Positions 5,939 to 11,706 of a stretch of 11,706 nucleotides of DNA are shown here, in pieces (position 1 is the stretch's first letter; every line of letters begins with the position of its first letter). The stretch lies in NCBI GenBank assembly GCA_030146505.1, contig JASLCO010000252.1:1-11706 (forward strand), in the 5' to 3' direction. The translations under genes were made by a program, and so were the position numbers. Source of the DNA: Moraxellaceae bacterium. Its GTDB lineage: Bacteria; Pseudomonadota; Gammaproteobacteria; Pseudomonadales; Moraxellaceae. Below the pieces are notes generated by a model that saw only the letters and a list, made by a program, of their open reading frames with translations, did no database searches and was not told the DNA's origin.

Positions 5939-6763
5939 TCACCGGAGCGCCGACAGGGCCTGGCTGATCTGGTCCAGGCTTACCGCAAGGCCGGTCATGT
6001 GGCCGGGCCAGCCCCGGGCGCCGACATTGATGCCCACCACTTCTCCGCTGTCATTGATGACGGCGGCGCCACTGGTGGCCTGCAGATTGATGCCGCCTCC
6101 CTCATAGGAAAATTCCAGCAGTCCGGCCTTGTTGCCGGTGACCGTGCCCTTGTGCAGCAGGCCGCTGCGCGCATCGCCCAGCAGCTCGGCCACGATATAG
6201 ATCGTGGCGCCGGTCGCGGGCGCGGCCTTGGCCAGCTTCATGGCATAGGGCGGCGTGTCCTTGAGTGCGAAGGCGGCGATATCGCGCGGGTTGCCCGGGC
6301 TGGAAAAAGGCTGTGCGCCGTGTATGGCCAGTGGACTGCCTGTGTTGATGAGGCGTTTGCCCCGGGCAAAGACGGTGCAGTCGGCACGACTCACCTGAGC
6401 GGGCATGTCCTGCCAGGCCACCGTTTGCGGCATGCCGCCATCGGGGCCGAAAAGATGCTGGGCCGTCAGCAGCAGTGCCCGTGCCTTGCCAGTGGGATAG
6501 TCCAGCACGAAGGCCGTGCCGGCCCGGTATTTCCCCGTACTGGTGTGGAATTCGGGGCGACAGCTGGAATGGCCTTCGCGTATGGAGTCCAGCGAGACGA
6601 TGCTCCTGGCCTGCAGGCTGGACGTGAGGTCCCTGGCGCTGCTGCCGCCGTCGCAGGGGGCGTCCCTGAATTCCGTTTTGCCGCTGCTGCTGGTGCACTG
6701 GAATATCTGGGCCTGGCAGGGCAGGGCAAGGGCGGCCAGCAGCAGGGTACTGCTTCTTTTCAT
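5939..6763 (-). CDS. Exported trypsin-like serine protease with DUF4124-like N-terminus
   Basis: This 274-residue protein begins with a signal peptide (MKRSSTLLLAALALPCQAQ, cut after about residue 18). Residues 19-40 (IFQCTSSSGKTEFRDAPCD) resemble the short DUF4124 module, which has paired cysteines and is common in proteobacterial secreted proteins. The remainder is a trypsin/chymotrypsin-fold domain with a visible catalytic triad: His103 in LLTAQHLFG, Asp161 in PRDIAAFAL and Ser231 in ATSGAAVIND. The usual GDSGGP oxyanion motif is reduced to ATSGAAV, as in several stress-type trypsin-like peptidases, so activity is likely but not certain. It would act in the periplasm or outside the cell; the substrate is unknown. 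The ATG at 6763 has GGAG five bases upstream. The gene follows the alpha/beta hydrolase gene by 74 bp and precedes nirK by 107 bp. Confidence 0.85.
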   Translation of the reverse strand: MKRSSTLLLAALALPCQAQIFQCTSSSGKTEFRDAPCDGGSSARDLTSSLQARSIVSLDSIREGHSSCRPEFHTSTGKYRAGTAFVLDYPTGKARALLLTAQHLFGPDGGMPQTVAWQDMPAQVSRADCTVFARGKRLINTGSPLAIHGAQPFSSPGNPRDIAAFALKDTPPYAMKLAKAAPATGATIYIVAELLGDARSGLLHKGTVTGNKAGLLEFSYEGGGINLQATSGAAVINDSGEVVGINVGARGWPGHMTGLAVSLDQISQALSALR

Positions 6764-6837
6764 AGAGGCTCCGGAGGGCGTGCAGGCAGGCGCTTAGTGA
6801 TTTTTCTGAAGGAAGGAGTGGCAGCAGCGGCCGGCGC

Positions 6838-7590
6838 TTATTCCGCCAGCCACTGGCGGATTTGCGTGATGACCCATTCACCGTCGTCCAGCGTGAGGTC
6901 ATGACCGGCGGCCGGGTGCGACACCATGGGCCAGCGCCAGCGTTCGGCAATGCGCGTCGAGCAGACCGGGTTCACCAGGTGGTCGGCCAGGCTTTGCAGG
7001 ATGAGCACATGCTCGTGCGGGCGCGCGGGCGGTGCCTTGTAGGTGGCAGCGGCAAAAAGCTGGCGCAGGCCGTTCATGCGGCTGGTGGGCTGGGCCTGCG
7101 CGTAGCCCACCCACTTTTGCGCCAGGGCATCCTTGTTCTTGTAGAGATTGGTGCTGATGTCGAGGATGAGTTTTTCGCGTTCGACGGCGGAGTTGAACAC
7201 CAGGCTTTCCAGGATATCAACGTAGTTTTCCGGACGCAGGCGCTCGGTGAAGCGGCTCATGCCGCGCAGCGAGGTGTTCAGCAGTACGGCGCGTTCGATG
7301 TCGCAGGGATAACGTTCCATCCATTCAATGGCCACCATCGCGCCCAGCGAAAGTGCCAGCAACTGCACGGCTCCCCGCACCTGCAGGCGGTCCAGTTGCT
7401 CGCGCGCCGATTCCACCATGCCTGCCACGCTGCTCGGGCTTTCGTGCTCGAAAAGATCACCGTTGCCGGGCAGGTCCAGCAGCACGATGCGGTGCTCGGG
7501 AAATGCCTTCTGGAACTGGTTGGGAAAATCTTCCCAGTGGCGGTGCTGGCGTATGAGGCCGCGGAGAAATACCCAGGTGGGCTTGCTCAT
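6838..7590 (-). CDS. Alpha/beta hydrolase fold protein
   Basis: This 250-residue protein has no signal peptide and is presumably cytoplasmic. It shows the alpha/beta-hydrolase layout: an N-terminal strand with an oxyanion-type segment (FLRGLIRQHRHW, 8-19), LLDLPGNGD (37-45), a nucleophile elbow LALSLGAM with Ser81, an acid Asp203 in SLADHLV, and His230 in PAAGHDLTLDD. The elbow is A-L-S-L-G rather than strict G-x-S-x-G; the first Gly is replaced by Ala, which is tolerated in the superfamily. A cap region with several helices spans about residues 110-185. It could be an esterase, thioesterase or a similar hydrolase; the substrate cannot be inferred. The ATG at 7590 has GAGGAAA about eight bases upstream. 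It lies in the minus-strand run 137 bp after the M14 peptidase gene. Confidence 0.87.
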   Translation of the reverse strand: MSKPTWVFLRGLIRQHRHWEDFPNQFQKAFPEHRIVLLDLPGNGDLFEHESPSSVAGMVESAREQLDRLQVRGAVQLLALSLGAMVAIEWMERYPCDIERAVLLNTSLRGMSRFTERLRPENYVDILESLVFNSAVEREKLILDISTNLYKNKDALAQKWVGYAQAQPTSRMNGLRQLFAAATYKAPPARPHEHVLILQSLADHLVNPVCSTRIAERWRWPMVSHPAAGHDLTLDDGEWVITQIRQWLAE

Positions 7591-7727
7591 GCCGTGTTTC
7601 CTCGCGGTGGCTGGTGATGGCAGCCGGCATCTGCCGGCCTTGGGATAGTAAGTGAGAGGGCAGGGGATGCCTACTGCCGGCGCTGCCGCTTTTCCCGCGT
7701 GGCGGCACGAGCCCGGCCGCTGTGCTG

Positions 7728-8801
7728 TCAGCGTGCCTTGTTGTTCACCGGGGCATCTTCCACGCGCAGGTTTTCATCGCTGCCGTCGTGATACCAGCGG
7801 CGCATGGCTTCGCGCCGGAAGACTTCGCGCTGCGTGCCCGTCGGCACCCATTCCTCGTATGAGGCGGTGGCGGCAATGAGGAAGTCGAACAGCGTGAGAT
7901 GGCGGCGCAGCACGCGCTCCAGCCGATGCGGCAGGATGGGGTTGAAATGCCCGAACCAGGAAAAGAACTGGCGCGGATTTTTCTTCACCCACAGCCAGGA
8001 ACCCATTTCCAGCGTGAAGGGCAGGAAGACGCCGGGGCGCCGGGCCTGGAATTCGTCGTAGAGGAAATCCCAGAGATCGCCGTGCGTGGTGTAGGAAACC
8101 GATTGCGGTTCCATGATGTAGAAGCTGTGGTTGGGCCAGGTGCGGTTGAAGAGGGCGCGCACGGCAAAGGCTTCGGGCAGGTTGGGCACGGGCTCGTGGC
8201 TGCGGGCATAGGGAAACCAGATGCGGTCGCGGAAGCCGAAGCCGGAATGGCAGTCCATGGCAAGGGAAAACGGATGCGGATGCAGGCGCGCGCGCACGAT
8301 CTCGAAAAGCGCGGCGGCCTCGGCCGGCACATCGTCTTCGACGCGGCCGCGATACCAGGGAATATGCGGTGAAAGGCGGTGGCCGCCGACGAGGAAGGGC
8401 ACATTCTTCTGCGCATTCACCGGGGCGCTGCGCATGAGGTCCACGCCTTCGGGGTTGGCGCGTGTATTCAGCAGCAGCCCGCCCGGATTCACCATGGGCA
8501 TGAAGACCAGGCGCACTTCTTCCAGCAGCTGATCGAAAAGGCGGTCCCATTGCTGGCGTTCGATCAGGGTATGCAGATAGGCGATCAGCACCTGCGAGCC
8601 TATGCGCTCCATGCCGTGCACGCCGCCGAAGAAGCCGATGGCCGGGCGGCGTATGTCGGTGCTGCCGGTTTCCAGGCACCAGATGGGCAGCGCCTTGCCG
8701 TCCACCGTGACGGTGGTGACGATGTCGGCACGCAAATGCTTGCGGCCGCGCTTGAGCAGGGCCTCAAGCGCGAGCAGTTCGGGAAAATGGCTCAGAAGCA
8801 T
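7728..8801 (-). CDS. M14 family zinc carboxypeptidase, cytoplasmic
   Basis: This protein (357 residues from the ATG at 8801, 362 from a TTG at 8816) is a metallocarboxypeptidase-like enzyme. Using 362-residue numbering, the zinc ligands are His67 and Glu70 in GGVHGMERIG and His190 in AMDCHSGFG. NPGG..NTRANPEGVDLMR (110-128) is the substrate-binding Asn/Arg block, and Glu270 in FTLEMGSW is the general base. The order and spacing fit the M14 fold. No signal peptide is present, so it probably trims peptides, or hydrolyses an amide-linked substrate, in the cytoplasm; succinylglutamate desuccinylase-like relatives are a less likely alternative. The start is uncertain. The ATG at 8801 has GAGG only two bases upstream, while the TTG at 8816 has no ribosome-binding site. 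Its C-terminal segment past about 320 is Arg-rich and unusual but open. Confidence 0.88.
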   Translation of the reverse strand: MLLSHFPELLALEALLKRGRKHLRADIVTTVTVDGKALPIWCLETGSTDIRRPAIGFFGGVHGMERIGSQVLIAYLHTLIERQQWDRLFDQLLEEVRLVFMPMVNPGGLLLNTRANPEGVDLMRSAPVNAQKNVPFLVGGHRLSPHIPWYRGRVEDDVPAEAAALFEIVRARLHPHPFSLAMDCHSGFGFRDRIWFPYARSHEPVPNLPEAFAVRALFNRTWPNHSFYIMEPQSVSYTTHGDLWDFLYDEFQARRPGVFLPFTLEMGSWLWVKKNPRQFFSWFGHFNPILPHRLERVLRRHLTLFDFLIAATASYEEWVPTGTQREVFRREAMRRWYHDGSDENLRVEDAPVNNKAR

Positions 8802-8878
8802 GTCCTCATGCGGCAAAAAGCAGCCGCATGATTGGACGACAGTTTGGTGACAGGCTGGTGACGGTGGGGCTTTGCTGT

Positions 8879-8922
8879 GCAGGCCGGGTTTTGAGGCAGG
8901 CCGGGCTGAACCCGGCCTGCCT
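8879..8922. repeat. Competing inverted repeats downstream of the beta-barrel gene
   Basis: AGGCAGGCCGGG (8894-8905) pairs perfectly with CCCGGCCTGCCT (8911-8922) around CTGAA. The overlapping arm GCAGGCCGGGTT (8879-8890) pairs perfectly with AACCCGGCCTGC (8909-8920). The two stems share the same right arm and exclude each other. They lie in the 156-bp gap between the beta-barrel gene stop and the M14 start. No T-tract follows, so this is a possible terminator without a U-run, an attenuator-like switch, or a degraded repeat. Confidence 0.6.
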
Positions 8923-8957
8923 GCAAAAGCATTACGGCCCGACCTGCAAAAGAGGGA

Positions 8958-9473
8958 TCAATAAAGCAGGCCCAGGCCGATATGGAAATTGTTCAGCTTT
9001 TCCTCGTCGCTGTAGTTTTCCAGCGCAAAGGTGAGAGTGAGGCGGTTGCCGAGGCTGGTGTTGTAGCGGTTGCGCTTGGTGCCGGTCACGAAGTCGTAGA
9101 TGGAGGTGAGGTTGAAGTCGTTGCGCACGCGCTTGACCATGCCCTGCGTGCCCATGCCGATCTGCAACTGCACCAGCTTGGAAAAGCCCACGCCGACATA
9201 GGCATTGGCGAGATCGCCGTCACCGCCCCAGGACTTGTAGCTCACGCCGCCGTTGAGGAAGGTGCGGGTGTAGTTGGCATCAAGGAAGAAGCCGCTGCCC
9301 AGGCCGCTGTTGTTTTCGCGCGTGTCCACGCGACCGGCGGAATAGAGCATGGCGGGCAGGATCTTCGGGTCCAGCGGACCGGCAGAGGCGCTGGCGGGCA
9401 GCAGGGTGGAAAGCAGGCTGATGAGCAGGGCCGCAAGAGCCGGTCCCTGGGCGCGCGTGGAAAGAAAGCGCAT
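8958..9473 (-). CDS. Small exported protein, probable outer-membrane beta-barrel, function unknown
   Basis: This 171-residue protein has a signal peptide (MRFLSTRAQG, a hydrophobic core from about 11 to 26, cut after ASASA at about residue 31). The mature part has no cysteine and alternates polar and apolar residues in beta-strand style (YTRTFLNGGVSYKSWG, NAYVGVGFSKLVQLQIGMG, NRLTLTFALENYS). It ends in NFHIGLGLLY with a terminal aromatic residue, the pattern recognised by the outer-membrane assembly machinery. At about 140 mature residues it could form a small barrel of about eight strands. I cannot name a family. I chose the ATG at 9473 over an upstream in-frame ATG at 9593 because it starts the signal peptide and has GAGG about eight bases upstream. 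It is the first gene of the minus-strand run and is divergent from the antiporter gene. Confidence 0.8.
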   Translation of the reverse strand: MRFLSTRAQGPALAALLISLLSTLLPASASAGPLDPKILPAMLYSAGRVDTRENNSGLGSGFFLDANYTRTFLNGGVSYKSWGGDGDLANAYVGVGFSKLVQLQIGMGTQGMVKRVRNDFNLTSIYDFVTGTKRNRYNTSLGNRLTLTFALENYSDEEKLNNFHIGLGLLY

Positions 9474-9700
9474 GGCAAGTCCTCTGTCTGGTGTTGTTCT
9501 TATTCTGTCCGGGCGCGTGTGCGTGGCTCCGGCGCCATCCCCGGCCGGAAGCCGGACCGGCCGATTATGCCGCGTTTGCCGGCGGCCGGCCATGCCGTGC
9601 CCGGCCTGTCTTCCCGGGCCTGTCCCGGTACGCTTTTACCGCGGCACCGCCGCCGTGAGAGCATGCACCCCTTTGCCGGTCCGGCTGCGTGGAGTTCTTT
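9474..9700. promoter_or_regulatory. Divergent intergenic region between beta-barrel and antiporter genes
   Basis: These 227 bp must carry promoters for both divergent genes. The sequence is very GC-rich with short inverted repeats, such as CGGCCGG (9542-9548) / CCGGCCG (9557-9563) and further CCGG/GGCC clusters to about 9635. No convincing -35/-10 pair or known operator could be identified by eye. Confidence 0.5.
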
Positions 9701-10864
9701 GTGGAATCGCTGTCCTTTGCCTTTTTCCTGATCTTTGCCGGCGCCGCCGTGCTGGCCACGCTGGCGCTCTACAGCCGGCAGCCGCTCATCATGGCCTATA
9801 TCGTGCTGGGGGCGCTGATAGGGCCCTACGGCTTTGGCCTCGTGACCGACGTGGGCGCGCTGCAGCAGATGGCCTCGGTCGGCATCATGTTCCTGCTCTT
9901 CCTGCTCGGGCTGGACATGCAGCCCTCGGCGCTGGCCGCCGTGCTGAAAAAAGCCTCCTGGGTGACAGTGCTGTCCAGTGTGGTTTTCTTCGGTGCCGGC
10001 TATGGCGTGGCACTGGCCTTCGGTTTCAGTGGCCGCGAGGCACTCATCGTCGGCCTGGCCCTCATCAACTCCAGTACCATCATCGGCCTCAAGCTCCTGC
10101 CCACCACGGTGCTGCACCACAAGCACATGGGCGAGCTCATGATAGGCCTGCTCCTGTTGCAGGATTTCATCGCGCTTTTCATCCTGATCGCGCTGGATGC
10201 CATGGCCGAAGGGGGCGCCAGCGGCCTCACCCTCCTGCGTGTGGTGGCCGGCCTGCCCTTGCTGGTGCTGGCGGCCTGGCTGCTGGTGAAATACGTGCTG
10301 ATCCGGCTGTACGAAAAATTCGACCGCTTCCACGAATACCTCTTCCTCATGACCATAGGCTGGTGCCTGGGCGTGGCGCAGCTCGCGCATGTGTTCGGGC
10401 TCTCGGCGGAAACCGGCGCCTTCATTGCCGGCATCACGCTGGCCAGCCATCCGGTGTCGCAATACCTGGCCATCAATCTGCGGCCCTTGCGGGATTTTTT
10501 CCTAATCCTGTTTTTCTTTGCGCTGGGCGCGGGCTTCGATGCCGGCATGCTGCCGAAAATCTGGCTGCCGGCGCTGGTACTGACGCTGGTGGTGGTGGCG
10601 GGCAAGCCCGTGGTGTTCCGCTGGCTGCTGGCGCGCCTGAGCGAAAGCCCCAAGCTGGCCTGGGACGTGGGCTTCCGCCTTGGCCAGATCAGCGAGTTTT
10701 CCCTGCTCATCGTGTTCATGGCGGTGGCCAGCCAGCTCATCGGCAAGGAAGCGGCGCATGTGATCGAGGCCACGGCGATCCTCACTTTCGTGATCTCGTC
10801 TTACATCGTGGTCTTCAACTATCCGAACCCGATTGCCGTGTCGGAGCACTTGCGGCGGGATTGA
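9701..10864 (+). CDS. CPA2-family cation/proton antiporter (Kef-type, membrane domain only)
   Basis: This is an integral inner-membrane protein of 387 residues (391 if the GTG at 9689 is used) with roughly 11-12 hydrophobic segments across its length. It resembles the membrane domain of KefB/KefC and other monovalent cation/proton antiporters. Family marks are QPLIMAYIVLGALIGP, GIMFLLFLLGLDMQPS, LINSSTIIGLKLL, the ion-site Gln-Asp pair in LLLQDF (Asp155 from the 9701 start), ETGAFIAGITLAS, FFLILFFFALGAGFD and RLGQISEFSLL. It stops after the last membrane segment (SSYIVVFNYPNP) and carries no C-terminal RCK/TrkA-N nucleotide-binding domain, so gating would differ from KefC. I prefer the GTG at 9701 because GGAG (9691-9694) sits six bases upstream; GTG at 9689 has no such site. 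It presumably exchanges K+ or Na+ for protons; the ion is undetermined. Confidence 0.9.
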   Translation: MESLSFAFFLIFAGAAVLATLALYSRQPLIMAYIVLGALIGPYGFGLVTDVGALQQMASVGIMFLLFLLGLDMQPSALAAVLKKASWVTVLSSVVFFGAGYGVALAFGFSGREALIVGLALINSSTIIGLKLLPTTVLHHKHMGELMIGLLLLQDFIALFILIALDAMAEGGASGLTLLRVVAGLPLLVLAAWLLVKYVLIRLYEKFDRFHEYLFLMTIGWCLGVAQLAHVFGLSAETGAFIAGITLASHPVSQYLAINLRPLRDFFLILFFFALGAGFDAGMLPKIWLPALVLTLVVVAGKPVVFRWLLARLSESPKLAWDVGFRLGQISEFSLLIVFMAVASQLIGKEAAHVIEATAILTFVISSYIVVFNYPNPIAVSEHLRRD

Positions 10865-10885
10865 GAGGGCGGGGGGCTGGAACCT

Positions 10886-10941
10886 CTGTCATTTGAAGCC
10901 AACTGTCCTTTAAAACCATCTGTCCTGAACCATCCGTCATT
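10886..10941 (+). repeat. Degenerate 17-nt tandem repeats
   Basis: Successive units start with CTGTC: CTGTCATTTGAAGCCAA (10886-10902), CTGTCCTTTAAAACCAT (10903-10919), CTGTCCTGAACCAT (10920-10933, three bases shorter) and a partial CCGTCATT (10934-10941), which runs into the inverted repeat that follows. They lie in the gap between the converging antiporter and kinase genes. No function can be read from them. Confidence 0.55.
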
Positions 10942-10963
10942 CCCGCTTTCGCGGGAATGACGG
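10934..10963. repeat. Inverted repeat of the ATTCCCGC type, possible bidirectional terminator
   Basis: CCGTCATTCCCGC (10934-10946) pairs perfectly with GCGGGAATGACGG (10951-10963) around TTTC. The ATTCCC...GGGAAT core with GTCAT arms resembles the dRS3-like 'GTCATTCCCGCGAAAGCGGGAAT' extragenic repeat found in Neisseria and many other proteobacteria. A T-run (10972-10976) lies nine bases past the stem on the plus strand. It lies between converging genes, so it could also serve as a transcription terminator. Confidence 0.75.
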
Positions 10964-10982
10964 GGGAATTCTTTTTAAAAAC

Positions 10983-11706
10983 TCAGCCCACGGCAGCAGT
11001 CATGGCCTGCAGCAGGCGTTCGGCACTGACGGGCTTGAACAGGACGGGCACGCCGGCCTCGCGCACTCGTTGCAGGCGTTCGGGGGCAGTCTCGCCCGTG
11101 ATCAGCAGCAAGCGCAGGCCGAAGAATTTCCGGACAAGCGCCTGCCCGACTTCAAGACCGTCAGCGCCATTGGCAAGGCGGAAGTCGCAGATCAGCAAGG
11201 CAAAGGGATGCTGTTCTGCCATCGCAGCGTGCAAGGCAGTCGTGGCTTCTGCTGCCGTGGCCACGGCGTCCACAGCGATGCCATGTGCCGTCAGCAGCAG
11301 GCTCATGGCTTCGCGAACATCGGCTTCATCGTCCAGTACCAGCACACGTCCCGGCAGGCGTGGCGGAGTCGGCAGCCGGTGCGGTGGCAGCGTACGGTCG
11401 GCGGCAAACGTAGCGGCCGACAAAGGCCTGGCCGCTGGCAGTCGCAGGCGGAAGCGCGTGCCACGCCCCGGCACCGAATGCAGTTCCACCGGATGTGCCA
11501 GCAGCAATGAAAGCCGCTTGACGATGGACAGGCCGATACCGAGCCCCAGCGAGCGATCACGGCCGGGATTGCCGACCTGATAGAACTCCTCGAAGACGCG
11601 CGCCTGTTGTTCCGGCGCAATGCCTATGCCGGTGTCATACACCTCTATCCACACTTCCGCCGCCTTGTTGCCGGATTGCTGGTGCAAGCGCGCCACCACC
11701 AGCACG
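10983..11706 (-). CDS. Hybrid sensor histidine kinase / response regulator, 3' part only
   Basis: The reading frame enters from the right window edge and ends at 10983; about 241 codons are visible and the true start is outside. The visible N-terminal part is the end of a HATPase_c kinase domain: G1 box DTGIGI (24-29), F box FEEFYQ (38-43) and G2 box GLGIGLSIVKRL. A proline-rich linker (about 92-118) leads to a receiver domain: acidic pair Asp125/Asp126 in LVLDDEADV, phospho-acceptor Asp174 in ICDFRLANGADG, Thr203 in LLITGE and Lys224 in LFKPVS. All receiver residues are intact, so phosphotransfer to this domain is expected. No output domain follows, so it would act through another protein or as a phosphate sink. 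The sensor region and histidine phosphorylation site are not visible. It converges on the antiporter gene; a functional link is not shown. Position numbers count from 11705. Confidence 0.92.
   Translation of the reverse strand, partial: VLVVARLHQQSGNKAAEVWIEVYDTGIGIAPEQQARVFEEFYQVGNPGRDRSLGLGIGLSIVKRLSLLLAHPVELHSVPGRGTRFRLRLPAARPLSAATFAADRTLPPHRLPTPPRLPGRVLVLDDEADVREAMSLLLTAHGIAVDAVATAAEATTALHAAMAEQHPFALLICDFRLANGADGLEVGQALVRKFFGLRLLLITGETAPERLQRVREAGVPVLFKPVSAERLLQAMTAAVG

Noticed and set aside
7623..7638. Short GCCGGCA/TGCCGGC inverted repeat before the alpha/beta hydrolase gene as a terminator
   Set aside because: The arms are short with almost no loop and no T-run follows on the minus strand; such motifs are expected by chance in this GC-rich sequence.
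9349..10896. Plus-strand open frame of 515 codons overlapping the antiporter gene in another frame
   Set aside because: Its protein is Arg/Gly/Pro-rich without domains, while the overlapping frame encodes an evident membrane antiporter.
10886..10963. CRISPR array
   Set aside because: The units are directly adjacent with no spacers, are degenerate, and no cas gene is nearby.

Overview
The window reads as chromosomal DNA of a GC-rich (roughly 60% or more by eye) Gammaproteobacterium. This rests on the gene content (NemA-type enoate reductase, AniA/NirK-type nitrite reductase fused to cytochrome c, HpnE-like flavoprotein, CPA2 antiporter) and on REP-type palindromes resembling those common in Pseudomonas and Xanthomonadales. 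The genus cannot be fixed from sequence alone. No phage, transposase, tRNA, rRNA or CRISPR array was seen, and no gene-free stretch exceeds 300 bases.

Layout. At the left edge a plus-strand gene encodes a NemA-like Old Yellow Enzyme (53-1147). It converges on a long run of eight minus-strand genes, separated from it by a REP pair (1183-1236) and a bidirectional terminator (about 1240-1272). In transcription order (right to left) the run is: a small exported, probably beta-barrel protein (9473-8958); an M14 zinc carboxypeptidase (8801-7728); an alpha/beta hydrolase (7590-6838); an exported trypsin-like protease with a DUF4124-like N-terminus (6763-5939); a lipoprotein copper nitrite reductase with C-terminal cytochrome c (5831-4386); a small exported CGAC-motif protein (4334-3954); an RlmN/Cfr-family radical-SAM RNA methyltransferase (3897-2842); and an HpnE-like FAD oxidoreductase (2663-1329). 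Gaps are 51-178 bp, so several could be co-transcribed, but the functions do not form one obvious pathway. A divergent, GC-rich 227-bp intergenic region separates the run from a plus-strand CPA2-type cation/proton antiporter (9701-10864). That gene converges on the 3' end of a hybrid histidine kinase/response regulator gene that runs off the right edge (11706-10983). Between these last two lie degenerate 17-nt tandem repeats and a 13-bp inverted repeat of the Neisseria dRS3-like 'ATTCCCGC' type.

Functional theme. The most coherent unit is nirK plus the small cysteine-containing exported protein 51 bp downstream of it, separated by a perfect 12-bp hairpin. The nitrite reductase retains all type-1 and type-2 copper ligands, both catalytic residues and a CxxCH heme site, so it should reduce nitrite to nitric oxide at the envelope. 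No other denitrification gene (NO reductase, NnrR/NsrR-type regulator) is present in the window. The small protein has no recognised function; a role in copper handling or NirK maturation is only an inference. I see no clear-cut new multi-gene system; the best candidates for follow-up are this pair, the non-canonical RlmN paralogue and several structured intergenic repeats.
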